Below are positions 1-12,553 of a stretch of DNA of 64,000 nucleotides, piece by piece; the stretch's first letter is position 1, and the number at the start of each line of letters is the position of its first letter. A model generated the notes under the pieces. It was not told the DNA's origin and made no database searches. It saw nothing but the letters and a program-made list of their open reading frames with translations. Source of the DNA: Fistularia commersonii (taxonomy: Eukaryota > Chordata > Actinopteri > Syngnathiformes > Fistulariidae); the NCBI GenBank assembly GCA_037954325.1, contig JBBMNZ010000067.1:434001-498000 (forward strand). The letters are read 5' to 3'. Position numbers and translations under genes: made by a program.

Positions 1-880
1 AGCCATTCGTGCAAAAAGTGCTTATCTCACCGAGTTGAAGCAATTTTGATTAGGAGTGGCAATAACTAATGAATTTCATCAAGTAGATTTCTACTGTTGA
101 AATATGTTGTTTAGGACATGATTCTGCACAATATATGTCAAATTCAGTGTAATCCCTTCCCAAGTTCAAAAGATATAGCCATTCGTTCAAAAAGTGCTTA
201 TCTCACCGAGTTGAAGCGTTTTTGATTAGGAGTGGAAATAACTTTTGAATTTCATCAAGCTGGTTTCTGTTGTTGAAATATGTTGTTTAGAACATGATTC
301 TGCACAATATATGTCCAATTTAGTGTAATCCCTTCATAGGTTCAAAAGAAATCGCCAGTCGTTCCAAAAGAACTTATCTGACCGAGTTGAGGCGTTTTTG
401 ATTCGGAGTGGAAATAACCAATGAATTTCATCAAGCTCGTTTCTGCTGTTGAAATATGTTTTTTAGGATATGATTCTGAACAATATATGTCAAATTTAGT
501 GTAATCACATCACAGGTTCAAAAGATATAGCCATTCGTTCAAAAACTGCTTATCTTATCGGGTTGAAGCGTTTTTGATTAGGAGTGGAAATAACTGATGG
601 ATTTCGTCAAGCTGGTTTCTGCTGTTGAAATATGTTGTTTAGGACATGATTTTGCAAAACACATGTCAAATTAAGTGTAATCCAGCGATAAGATCAAAAG
701 ATATAGCCATTCGTGAAAAAAGTGCTTATCTCACCGAGTTGAGACGTTTCTGATTAGGAGTGGCAATAACTTCTGAATTTCATCACGCTGGTTTCTGCTG
801 TTGAAATATGTTGTTTAGGACATGATTCTGCAGAACACATGTCAAATTCAGTGTAATCCAGCGACAAGATCAAAAGATAT
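1..880. repeat. Five-monomer block at the window start
   Basis: Five monomers (880 bp) separate the GCAATTTTGA/AGTAGATTTCTACT monomer at 1 from the next one of the same type at 881. The block also contains the marker TTATCTGACCGAG near 372. That marker and the rare CCCTTCCCAAG near 153 reappear together near 26.2-26.6 kb, so this block is related to 26042-26760, which has one additional monomer. It probably belongs to a larger unit that begins before the window. Confidence 0.6.
82..95. repeat. Perfected dyad AGTAGATTTCTACT
   Basis: The usual sequence here is AGCTGGTTTCTGCT, an imperfect dyad (for example 1666-1679). In this monomer type it reads AGTAGATTTCTACT, two perfect 6-bp arms around TT. 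The outer change is compensatory: a C:G pair became T:A on both sides. The same type also carries GCAATTTTGA and GTGGCAATAAC. Further copies lie at 962-975, 5358-5371, 26123-26136, 41421-41434 and 61612-61625, among others. Near copies with one base altered occur at about 31756 and 33868. Confidence 0.6.
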
Positions 881-1584
881 AGCCATTCGTGCAAAAAGTG
901 CTTATCTCACCGAGTTGAAGCAATTTTGATTAGGAGTGGCAATAACTAATGAATTTCATCAAGTAGATTTCTACTGTTGAAATATGTTCTTTAGGACATG
1001 ATTCTGCACAATATATGTCAAATTCAGTGTAATCCCTTCACAAGTTCAAAAGATATAGCCATTCGTTCAAAAAGTGCTTATCTCACCGAGTTGAAGCATT
1101 TTTGATTAGGAGTGGAAATAACTAATGAATTTCATCTAGCTGGTTTCTGCTGTTGAAATATGTTGTTTAGGATATGATTCTGCACAATATTTGTCAAAGT
1201 CAGTGTGATCCCATTACAGGTTCAAAGGATATAGCCATTCGTTCAAAAAGGCCTTATCTCACCGAGTTGAAGCATTTTTGATTCTGAGTGGAAATAACTA
1301 ATGAATTTCATCAAGCTGGTTTCTGCTGTTGAAATATGTTGTTTAGGATATGATTCTGCACAATATATGTCAAAGTCAGTGTGATCCCATTACAGGTTCA
1401 AAGGATATAGCCATTCGTTCAAAAAGGACTTATCTCACCGAGTTTAGGCGTTTGTGATTAGGAGTGGAAATAACTAATGAATTTCATCAAGCTGGTTTCT
1501 GCTGTTGAAATATGTTGTTTAGGACATGATTCTGCACAATATATGTCAAATTCAGTGTAATCCCTTCACAAGTTCAAAAGATAT

Positions 1585-1760
1585 AGCCATTCGTTCAAAA
1601 AGTGCTTATCTCACCGAGTTGAAGCGTTTTTGATTAGGAGTGGAAATAACTTTTGAATTTCATCAAGCTGGTTTCTGCTGTTGAAATATGTTCTTTAGGA
1701 CATGATTCTGCACAATATATGTCAAATTCAGTGAAATCCCATCACAGGTTCAAAAGATAT
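1585..1760 (+). repeat. Representative 176-bp monomer
   Basis: This copy is close to the common form and serves as a reference. In order it carries: AGCCATTCGTTCAAAAAGTGC (start and A-tract), CTTATCTCACCGAGTTGAAG, GCGTTTTTGATTAGGAGTGG, AAATAACTTTTGAATTTCAT, CAAGCTGGTTTCTGCTGTTG, AAATATGTTCTTTAGGACAT, GATTCTGCACAATATATGTC, AAATTCAGTGAAATCCCATC and the lead to the next copy, ACAGGTTCAAAAGATAT. The next unit starts at 1761. Two changes are local: CTTTAGG here is usually GTTTAGG, and AACTTTTGAA alternates with AACTAATGAA across the array. The chosen start is arbitrary because the array is continuous. Confidence 0.9.
1595..1633. repeat. Inverted repeat within the monomer
   Basis: TCAAAAA at 1595-1601 and TTTTTGA at 1627-1633 are perfect 7-bp inverted arms separated by 25 bp. 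The pair is present in most monomers because both the A-tract after the landmark TTCGT and the T-tract after GAAGCG are common. It could place two rigid A/T tracts symmetrically on a nucleosome or form a weak hairpin. Monomers with GCAATTTTGA in place of GCGTTTTTGA keep only six paired bases. Function is unknown. Confidence 0.5.
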
Positions 1761-2004
1761 AGCCATTCGTTCAAAAATTGCTCATCTCACCAAGTTGAAG
1801 AGTTTTTGATTAGGAGCGGAAATAACTATTGAATTTCATCAAGCTGGTTTCTGCTGTTGAAATATGTTGTTTAGGACATGATTCTGCACAATATACGTCA
1901 AATTCTTGTGAGCCCATTACAGGTTGAAAGGATATAGCCATCCGTTCAAAACGTGCTTATGAGACCGAGTTGAAGCGTTTTTGATTAGGAGTGGAAATAA
2001 CTAA

Positions 2005-5000
2005 GGGATATTATCAAGCTGGTTTCTGCTGTTGAAATATGTTTTTTATGACATAATTCTGCACAATATATGTCAAATTCAGTGTAATCCCTTCACAAGT
2101 TCAAAAGATATAGCCATTCGTTCAAAAAGTACTTATCTCACCGAGTTGAAGCGTTTTTGATTCGGAGTGGAAATAACTAATGAATTTCATCAAGCTGGTT
2201 TCTGCTGTTGAAATATGTTGTTTAGGACAAGATTCTGCACAATATATGTCAAATTCAGTGAAATCCCATCACAGGTTCAAAAAATATAGCCATTCGTTCA
2301 AAAATTGCTTATCTCACCAAGTTGAAGAGTTTTTGATTAGTATTGGAAATAACTAATGAATTTCATCAAGCTGGTTTCTTCTGTTGAAATATGTTATTTA
2401 GGAAATGATTCCGGACAATATATGTCAAATTCAGTGTAATCCCTTCACAAGTTAAAAAGATATAGCCTTTCGTTCAAAAAGTACTTAACTCACCGGGTTG
2501 AAGCGTTTTTGATTAGGAGTGGAAATAACTTTTGAATTTCATCAAGCTGGTCTATGCTGTTGAAATATGTTTTTTAGGACATGATTCTGCACAATGTTTG
2601 TCAAATTTAGTGAAATCCCATTACAGGTTCAAAGGATATAGCCATTCGTCCAAAAAGTACTTATGTCACCAAGTTGAAGAGTTTTTGATTAGTATTGGAA
2701 ATAACCAATGAATTACGTCAAGCTGGTTTCTGCTGTTGAAATATGTTTTTTAGGATATGATTCTGCACAATATATGTCAAATTCAGTGTAATCACATCAC
2801 AGGTTCAAAAGATGTCGCCATTCGTTCAAAAAGTACTTATCTTACCGATTTGAAGCGATTTTGATTAGGAGTGGAAATAACTAATGAATTTCATCAAGCT
2901 GGTTTCTGCTGTTGAAATATGTTGTTTAGGATATGATTCTGCACAACATATGTCAAATTCAGTGTAATCCCTTAACAAGTTCAAAAGATATAGCCATTCG
3001 TTCAAAAAGTACTTATCTCACCGAGTTGAAGTGTTTTTTATTCAGAGTTGAATTAACAGGTAAATTTCATCAAGCTGGTTTCTGCTGTTGAAATATGTTG
3101 TTTAGGATATGATTCTGCACAACATATGTCAAATTCAGTGTAATCCCTTAACAGGTTCAAAAGATATAGCCATTCGTTCAAAAAGTACTTATCTCACCGA
3201 GTTGAAGTGTTTTTTATTCAGAGTTGAATTAACAGGTAAATTTCATCAAGCTGGTTTCTGCTGTTGAAATATGTTGTTTAGGATATGATTCTGCACAATA
3301 TATGTCAAATTTAGTGTAATCACATCACAGGTTCAAAAGATATAGCCATTCGTTCAAAAACTGCTTATCTTATCGGGTTGAAGCGTTTTTGATTAGGAGT
3401 GGAAATAAATGATGGATTTCGTCAAGCAGGTTTCTGCTGTTGAAATATGTTGTTTAGGAAGTGATTCTGCACAATATATATCAAATTTAGTGTAATCCAG
3501 ACACAAGTTAAAAAGATATAGCCATTCGATCAAAAAGTGCTTATGTCATCGAGTTGAAGCGTTTATGATTCGCAGTGGAAATAACTAATGAAAGAATCAA
3601 GATGCTTTCTGCTGTCTAAATATGTTGTTCAGGACATGATTCTGCACAATATATGTCAACTTCAGTGTAATCCCTTCATAGGTTCAAAAGATATAGCCAT
3701 TCGTTCAAAAAATGCTTATCTCACCGAGTTCAAGCGTTTTTGATTCGGAGTGGAAATAACCAATGAATTTCATCAAGCTGGTTTCTGCTGTTGAAATATG
3801 TTTTTAGGATATGATTCTGCACAATATATGTCAAATTTAGTGTAATCACAACACAGGTTCAAAAGATATAGCCATTCGTTCAAAAACTCCTTATCTTATC
3901 GGGTTGAAGCGTTTTTGATTAGGAGTGGAAATAACCGATGGATTTCATCAAGCTGGTTACTGCTGTTGAAATATGTTGTTTAGGACATGATTCTTCAAAA
4001 CACATGTCAAATTCAGTGTAATCCAGCTACAAGTTCAAAAGATATAGCTATTCGATAAAAAGTGCTTATCTCACCGAGTTGAAGCGTTTTTGATTCGGAG
4101 TGGAAATAACTAATGAATTTCATCAAACTGGTTTCTGCTGTTGAAATATGTTGTTTAGGACATGATTCTGCACAATATATGTCAAATTCAGTGAAATCCC
4201 ATTACAGGTTCAAAAGATATAGCCATTCGTTCAAAAATTGCTTATCTCACCAAGTTGAAGAGTTTTTGATTAGGAGCGGAAATAACTATTGAATTTCATC
4301 AAGCTGGTTTCAGCTGTTGAAATATGTTGTTTAGGACATGATTCTGCACAATATATGACAAATTCTTGTGAGCCCATTACAGGTTCAAAGGATATAGACA
4401 TTCGTTCAAAACATGCTTATGAGACCGAGTTTAAGCGTTTTTGATTAGGAGTGGAAATAACTAATGAATTTCATCAAGCTGGTTCCTGCTGTTGAAATAA
4501 GTTGTTTAGGACAAGATTTTGCACAAAATATGTCAAATTCAGTGTAATCCAGCAACAAGATCAAAAGATATAGCCATTCTTGCAAATAATGCTTATCTCA
4601 CCGAGTTGAAGCGTTTTTGTTTGGGAGTGGAAATAACTAATGAATTTCATCAATTGGTTTCTGCTGTTGAAATATGTTTTTTGTGATATGATTCTGCACA
4701 ATATATGTCAAATTCAGTGTGATCCCATTAAAGGTTCAAAGGATATAACCATTCTTTCAAAAAGGACTTATCTCACCGTGTTGAAGCCTTTTTTGATTAA
4801 GAGTGGAAATAACTTTTGAATTTCATCAAGCTGGTTACTGCTGTTGAAATATGTTTTTTGGGATATGATTCTGCACAATATATGTCAAATTCAGTGTGAT
4901 CCCATTAAAGGTTCAAAAGATATCGCCATACGTTCAAAAAGTACTTATCTCACCGAGTTGAAGCGTTTTTGAATTCGGAGTGGAAATAATCAATGAATTT

Positions 5001-7104
5001 CATCAAGCTGGTTTCTGCTCTTGAAATATGTTTTTTAGGATATGATTCTGCACAATATATGTCAAATTTAGTGTAATCACATCACAGGTACAAAAGACAT
5101 AGCCATTCGTTTAAAAACTACTTATCTTATCGGGTTGAAGCGTTTTTGATTGAGAGTGGAAATAACTAATGGATTTAATCAAGCTGGTTTCTGCTGTTGA
5201 AATATGTTGTTTTGGACATGATTCTGCAGAACATATGTCAAATTCAGTGTAATCCAGCGACAAGATCAAAAGATATAGCCATTCGTGCAAAAAGTGCTTA
5301 TCTCACCGAGTTGAAGCAATTTTGATTAGGAGTGGCAATAACTAATGAATTTCATCAAGTAGATTTCTACTGTTGAAATATGTTGTTTAGGACATGATTC
5401 TGCACAATATATGTCAAATTCAGTGTAATCCCTTCACAAGTTCAAAAGATATAGCATTTCGTTCAAAAATTGCTCATCTTACCGAGTTGAAGCGTTTTTG
5501 ATTTTGAGTGGAATTAACTAATGAATTTCATCAAGCTGGTTTCTGTTGTTGAAATATGTTGTTTAGGATATGATTCTGCACAATATATGTCAAAGTCAGT
5601 GTGATCCCATTACAGGTTCAAAGGATATAGCCATTCGTTCAAAAAGGACTTATCTCACCGAGTTGAAGCGTTTGTGATTAGGAGTGGAAATAACTAATGC
5701 ATTTCATCAAGCTGGTTTCTGCTGTTGAAATATGTTGTTTAGGACATTATTATGCACAATATATGTCAAATTCAGTGTAATCCCTTCACAAGTTCAAAAG
5801 ATATAGCCATTCGTTCAAAAAGTGCTTATCTCACCGAGTTGAAGCGTTTTTGATTCGGAATGGAAATAACTAATGAATTTCATCAAACTGGTTTTTGCTG
5901 TTGAAATATGTTGTTTAGGACATGATTCTGCACAATATATGTCCAATTCAGTGTAATCCCTTCATAGGTTCAAAAGAAATCGCCAGTCGTTCCAAAAGAA
6001 CTTATCTCACCGAGTTGAGGCGTTTTTGATTCGGAGTGGAAATAACCAATGAATTTCATCAAGCTGGTTTCTGCTGTTGAAATATGTTTTTTAGGATATG
6101 ATTCTGAACAATATATGTCAAATTTAGTGTAATCAAATCACAGGTTCAAAAGATATAGCCATTCGTTCAAAAACTGCTTATCTTATCAGGTTGAAGCGTT
6201 TTTGATTAGGAGTGGAAATAACTGATGGATTTCGTCAAGCTGGATTCTGCTGTTGAAATATGTTGTTTAGGACATGATTCTGCAAAACATATGTCAAATT
6301 AAGTGTAATTCAGCGATAAGATCAAAAGATATAGCCATTCGTGAAAAAAGTGCTTATCTCACCGAGTTTAGACGTTTCTGATTAGGAGTGGAAATAACTA
6401 ATGAATTTCATCAAGCTGGTTCCCGCTGTTGAAATATGTTATTTAGGACAAGATTCTGCACAAAATATGTCAAATTCAGTATAATCCAGTGACAAGTTCA
6501 AAAGATATAGCCATTCGATCAAAAACTGCTTATCTCACCGAGTTGAAGCATTTTTGATTCGGAGTGGAAATAACTAATGAATTTCATTAAGCTGGTTTCT
6601 GCTGTTGAAATATGTTGTCTAGGACAAGATTCTGCACAATATATATCAAATTCAGTGAAATCCCATCACAGGTTCAAAAAATATAGCCATCCGTTCAAAA
6701 ATTGCTTATCTCACCAGGTTGAAGAGTTTTTGATTAATATTGGAAATAACTTTTGAATTTCATCAAGCTGGTTTCTGCTCTTGAAATTTGTTGTTTAGGA
6801 CATGATTCTGGACAATATATTTCAAATTCAGTGTAATCCCTTCACAAGTTCAAAAGATATAGCCATTCGTTCAAAAAGTACTTATCTCACCGAGTTGAAG
6901 CGTTTTTGATTAGGAGCGGAAATAACTATTGAATTTCATCAAGCTGGTTTCTGATTTTGAAATATGTTGTTTAGGACATGATTCTGCACAATATACGTCA
7001 AATTCTTGTGAGCCCATTACAGGTTGAAAGGATATAGCCATCCGTTCAAAACGTGCTTATGAGACCGAGTTGAAGCGTTTTTGATTAGGAGTGGAAATAA
7101 CAAA
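2005..7104. repeat. Family A HOR unit 1 (about 29 monomers)
   Basis: Delimited by the marker AGGGATATTATCAAGC, whose GGG falls at 2005 and again at 7105 (5100 bp). It is a mosaic. The stretch from about 2.94 to 4.99 kb matches unit 2 at an offset of 5978 bp (3119 to 9097, 4651 to 10629). From about 4.34 kb to the end it matches unit 3 at 10901 bp (4651 to 15552, 5561 to 16462, 6241 to 17142). Two adjacent copies of the CACAACATATG monomer at 2943 and 3119 show a single-monomer duplication. Three monomers near 5.0-5.55 kb are absent from units 2 and 4. Confidence 0.75.
3520..3694. repeat. 175-bp monomer with a divergent block
   Basis: In this monomer the usual GAATTTCATCAAGCTGG is replaced by GAAAGAATCAAGATGC at about 3589-3604, followed by TCTAAATATG instead of TTGAAATATG, giving a net loss of one base. 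The same form recurs at 9498-9672 and 20416-20590, at offsets of 5978 and 10918 bp. It is therefore a stable marker inherited with the HOR rather than a one-off error. Confidence 0.75.
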
Positions 7105-10100
7105 GGGATATTATCAAGCTGGTTTCTGCTGTTGAAATATGTTGTTTATGACATAATTCTGCACAATATATGTCAAATTAAGTGTAATCCCTTCACAAGT
7201 TCAAAAGATATAGCCATTCGTTCAAAAAGTACTTATCTCACCGAGTTGAAGCGTTTTTGATTCGGAGTGGAAATAACTAATGAATTTCATCAAGCTGGTT
7301 TCTGCTGTTGAAATATGTTGTTTAGGACAAGGTTCTGCACAATGTATGTCAAATTCAGTGAAATCCCATCACAGGTTCAAAAAATATAGCCATTCGTTCA
7401 AAAATTGCTTATCTCACCAAGTTGAAGAGTTTTTGATTAATATTGGAAATAACTAATGAATTTCATCAAGCTGGTTTCTGCTGTTGAAATATGTTGTTTA
7501 GGACAAGATTCTGGACAATATATGTCAAATTCAGTGTAATCCCTTCACAAGTTAAAAAGATATAGCCATTCGTTCAAAAAGTACTTATCTCACCGGGTTG
7601 AAGCGTTTTTGATTAGGAGTGGAAATAACTTTTGAATTTCATCAAGCTGGTTTCTGCTGTTGACATATGTTTTTTAGGACATGATTCTGCACAATATTTG
7701 TCAAATTTAGTGAAATCCCATTACAGGTTCAAATGATATAGCCATTCGTCCAAAAAGTACTTATGTCACCAAGTTGAAGAATTTTTGATTAGTATTGGAA
7801 ATAACCAATGAATTACGTCAAGCTGGTTTCTGCTGTTGAAATATGTTGTTAGGTCAAGATTCTGCACAATATATGTCATATTCAGAGATATCCCATCAAA
7901 AGTCCAAAAGATATAGCCATTCGTTCAAAAAGTGCTTAACTCACCGAGTTGAGACGTTTTTGATTAGGAGTGGAAATAACTAATGAATTTCATCAAGCTG
8001 GTTTCTGCTGTTGAAATATGTTGTTTAGGACATGATTCTGCACAATATATGTCAAATTCAGTATAATCCCTTCATAGGTTCAAAAGATATCGCCATTCGT
8101 TCAAAAAGTACTTATATCACAGAGTTGAAGCGTTTTTGGATTCAGAGTGGAAATAATCAATGAATTTCATCAAGCTGGTTTCTGCTGTTGAAATATGTTT
8201 TTTAGGATATGAATCTGCACAATATATGTCAAATTTAGTGTAATCACATCACAGGATCAAAAGATATAGTCATTCGTTCAAAAACTCCTTATCTTATCGG
8301 GTTGAAGCGTTTTTGATTAGGAGTGGAAATAACTGATGGATTTCATCAAGCTGGTTACTGCTGTTGAAATATGTTGTTTAGGACATGATTCTGCAAAACA
8401 CATGTCAAATTCAGTGAAATCCCATCACATGTTCAAAACATATAGCCATTCGTTCAAAAAATGCTTATCTCACCAAGTTGAAGAGGTTTTGATTAGGAGC
8501 GGAAATAACTATTGAATTTCATCAAGCTGGTTTCAGCTGTTGAAATATGTTGTTTAGGACATGATTCTGCACAATATATGTCAAATTCTTATGAGCCCAT
8601 TACAGGTTCAAAGGATATAGCCATTCGTTCAAAACACGCTTATGAGACCGAGTTGAAGCGTTTTTGATTAGGAGTGGATATAACTAATGAATTTCATCAA
8701 GCTGGTTCCTGCTGTTGAAATATGTTGTTTAGGACAAGATTTTGCACAAAATATGTCAAATTCTGTATAATCCAGCGACAAGTTCAAAAGATATTGCCAT
8801 TCGATCAAAAAGTGCTTATCTCACCGAGTTGAGCGTTTTTGATTCGGAGCAGAAATATCTAATGAATTTCATCAAGCTGGTTTCTGCTGTTGAAATATGT
8901 TGTTTAGGACATGATTCTGCACAACATATGTCAAATTCAGTGTAATCCCTTAACAGGTTCAAAAGATATAGCCATTCGTTCAAAAAGTACTTATCTCACC
9001 GAGTTGAAGTGTTTTTTATTCAGAGTTGAATTAACAGGTAAATTTCATCAAGCTGGTTTCTGCTGTTGAAATATGTTGTTTAGGATATGATTCTGCACAA
9101 CATATGTCAAATTCAGTGTAATCCCTTGACAGGTTCAAAAGATATAGCCATTCGTTCAAAAAGTACTTATCTCACCGAGTTGAAGTGTTTTTTATTCAGA
9201 GTTGAATTAACAGGTAAATTTCATCAAGCTGGTTTCTGCTGTTGAAATATGTTGTCTAGGATATGATTCAGCACAATATATGTCAAATTTAGTGTAATCA
9301 CATCACAGGTTCAAAAGATATAGCCATTCGTTCAAAAACTGCTTATCTTATCGGGTTGAAGCGTTTTTGATTAGGAGTGGAAATAAATGATGGATTTCGT
9401 CAAGCTGGTTTCTGCTGTTGAAATATGTTGTTTAGGAAGTGATTCTGCACAATATATATCAAATTTAGTGTAATCCAGACACAAGTTCAAAAGATATAGC
9501 CATTCGATCAAAAAGTGCTTATGTCATCGAGTTGAAGCGTTTATGATTCGCAGTGGAAATAACTAATGAAAGAATCAAGATGCTTTCTGCTGTCTAAATA
9601 TGTTGTTCAGGACATGATTCTGCACAATATATGTCAACTTCAGTGTAATCCCTTCATAGGTTCAAAAGATATAGCCATTCGTTCAAAAAATGCTTATCTC
9701 ACCGAGTTCAAGCGTTTTTGATTCGGAGTGGAAATAACCAATGAATTTCATCAAGCTGGTTTCTGCTGTTGAAATATGTTTTTAGGATATGATTCTGCAC
9801 AATATATGTCAAATTTAGTGTAATCACAACACAGGTTCAAAAGATATAGCCATCCGTTCAAAAACTCCTTATCTTATCGGGTTGAAGCGTTTTTGATTAG
9901 GAGTGGAAATAACCGATGGATTTCATCAAGCTGGTTACTGCTGTTGAAATATGTTGTTTAGGACATGATTCTGCAAAACATATGTCAAATTCAGTGTAAT
10001 CCAGCTACAAGTTCAAAAGATATAGCTATTCGATAAAAAGTGCTTATCTCACCGAGTTGAAGCGTTTTTGATTCGGAGTGGAAATAACTAATGAATTTCA

Positions 10101-12553
10101 TCAAACTGGTTTCTGCTGTTGAAATATGTTGTTTAGGACATGATTCTGCACAATATATGTCAAATTCAGTGAAATCCCATCACAGGTTCAAAAGATATAG
10201 CCATTCGTTCAAAAATTGCTTATCTCACCAAGTTGAAGAGTTTTTGATTAGGAGCGGAAATAACTATTGAATTTCATCAAGCTGGTTTCAGCTGTTGAAA
10301 TATGTTGTTTAGGACATGATTCTGCACAATATATGACAAATTCTTGTGAGCCCATTACAGGTTCAAAGGATATAGACATTCGTTCAAAACATGCTTATGA
10401 GACCGAGTTTAAGCGTTTTTGATTAGGAGTGGAAATAACTAATGAATTTCATCAAGCTGGTTCCTGCTGTTTAAATAAGTTGTTTAGGACAAGATTTTGC
10501 ACAAAATATGTCAAATTCAGTGTAATCCAGCAACAAGATCAAAAGATATAGCCATTCTTGCAAATAATGCTTATCTCACCGAGTTGAAGCGTTTTTGTTT
10601 AGGAGTGGAAATAACTAATGAATTTCATCAATTGGTTTCTGCTGTTGAAATATGTTTTTTGTGATATGATTCATCACAATATATGTCAAATTCAGTGTGA
10701 TCCCATTAAAGGTTCAAAGGATATAACCATTCTTTCAAAAAGGACTTATCTCACCGTGTTGAAGCGTTTTTGATTAGGAGTGGAAATAACTTTTGATTTT
10801 CATCAAGCTGGTTACTGCTGTTGAAATATGTTTTTTGGGATATGATTCTGCACAATATATGTCAAATTCAGTGTGATCCCATTAAAGGTTCAAAAGATAT
10901 CGCCATACGTTCAAAAAGTACTTATCTCACCGAGTTGAAGCGTTTTTGAATTCGGAGTGGAAATAATCAATGAATTTCATCAAGCTGGTTTCTGCTCTTG
11001 AAATATGTTGTTTAGGATATGATTCTGCACAATATATGTCAAAGTCAGTGTGATCCCATTACAGGTTCAAAGGATATAGCCATTCGTTCAAAAAGGACTT
11101 ATCTCACCGAGTTGAAGCGTTTGTGATTAGGAGTGGAAATAACTAATGAATTTCATCAAGCTGGTTTCTGCTGTTGAAATATGTTGTTTAGGACATTATT
11201 ATGCACAATATATGTCAAATTCAGTGTAATCCCTTCACAAGTTCAAAAGATATAGCCATTCGTTCAAAAAGTGCTTATCTCACCGAGTTGAAGCGTTTTT
11301 GATTCGGAATGGAAATAACTAATGAATTTCATCAAACTGGTTTTTGCTGTTGAAATATGTTGTTTAGGACATGATTCTGCACAATATATGTCCAATTCAG
11401 TGTAATCCCTTCATAGGTTCAAAAGAAATCACCAGTCGTTCCAAAAGAACTTATCTCACCGAGTTGAGGCGTTTTTGATTCGGAGTGGAAATAACCAATG
11501 AATTTCATCAAGCTGGTTTCTGCTGTTGAAATATGTTTTTTAGGATATGATTCTGAACAATATATGTCAAATTTAGTGTAATCAAATCACAGGTTCAAAA
11601 GATATAGCCATTCGTTCAAAAACTGCTTATCTTATCAGGTTGAAGCGTTTTTGATTAGGAGTGGAAATAACTGATGGATTTCGTCAAGCTGGTTTCTGCT
11701 GTTGAAATATGTTGTTTAGGACATGATTCTGCAAAACATATGTCAAATTAAGTGTAATTCAGCGATAAGATCAAAAGATATAGCCATTCGTGAAAAAAGT
11801 GCTTATCTCACCGAGTTTAGACGTTTCTGATTAGGAGTGGAAATAACTCATGATTTTCATCAAGCTGGTTCCCGCTGTTGAAATATGTTATTTAGGACAA
11901 GATTCTGCACAAAATATGTCAAATTCAGTATAATCCAGTGACAAGTTCAAAAGATATAGCCATTCGATCAAAAACTGCTTATCTCACCGAGTTGAAGCAT
12001 TTTTGATTCGGAGTGGAAATAACTAATGAATTTCATTAAGCTGGTTTCTGCTGTTGAAATATGTTGTCTAGGACAAGATTCTGCACAATATATGTCAAAT
12101 TCAGTGAAATCCCATCACAGGTTCAAAAAATATAGCCATTCGTTCAAAAATTGCTTATCTCACCAGGTTGAAGAGTTTTTGATTAATATTGGAAATAACT
12201 TTTGAATTTCATCAAGCTGGTTTCTGCTCTTGAAATTTGTTGTTTAGGACATGATTCTGGACAATATATTTCAAATTCAGTGTAATCCCTTCACAAGTTC
12301 AAAAGATATAGCCATTCGTTCAAAAAGTACTTATCTCACCGAGTTGAAGCGTTTTTGATTAGGAGCGGAAATAACTATTGAATTTCATCAAGCTGGTTTC
12401 TGATTTTGAAATATGTTGTTTAGGACATGATTCTGCACAATATACGTCAAATTCTTGTGAGCCCATTACAGGTTGAAAGGATATAGCCATCCGTTCAAAA
12501 CGTGCTTATGAGACCGAGTTGAAGCGTTTTTGATTAGGAGTGGAAATAACAAA
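7105..12553. repeat. Family A HOR unit 2 (about 31 monomers)
   Basis: Bounded by the GGG markers at 7105 and 12554 (5449 bp). It aligns to unit 4 from end to end, with offsets of 10906 bp at its start and 10918 bp from 8921 onward; the change is explained by extra bases in unit 4. Relative to unit 1 it holds about five additional monomers between the marker and the CACAACATATG pair (8921, 9097), and lacks three monomers after about 10.98 kb, where the offset to unit 1 falls from 5978 to 5449 bp. Confidence 0.75.
9498..9672. repeat. 175-bp divergent monomer, second copy
   Basis: Same form as 3520-3694: GAAAGAATCAAGATGC near 9567 and TCTAAATATG after it. It shows that units 1 and 2 descend from one ancestral unit. 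Confidence 0.7.

Larger units (their letters stand above)
881..2004. repeat. Monomers leading into HOR unit 1
   Basis: About six and a half monomers. Adjacent copies near 1160-1380 share the marker CAAAGTCAGTGTGATCCCATT and look like a recent single-monomer duplication. The last full monomer has GTGAGCCCATTACAGGTTG and the ATCCGTTCAAAACGTGC marker near 1939, the type that precedes the GGGATATTATC marker used to delimit the units that follow. Nothing other than satellite was seen. Confidence 0.6.

Noticed and set aside
1574..1600. AGGTTCAAAAGAT as a pol III B box or tRNA fragment
   Set aside because: It resembles GGTTCRANNCC only in the first part, has no A box at a suitable distance, and cannot form tRNA arms.
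1595..1633. Rho-independent terminator (inverted repeat followed by T-tract)
   Set aside because: The arms are AT-only apart from one pair, the loop is 25 bases, and it recurs in most monomers of a non-coding eukaryotic-type array.
8742..8945. 67-codon open frame on the + strand, with near-identical copies at 14541, 19660 and 24933
   Set aside because: The frame runs through the satellite across a monomer boundary and recurs at the HOR spacing. It has no ribosome-binding or Kozak context of note and no recognisable domain, and its C-terminus changes simply with monomer type.
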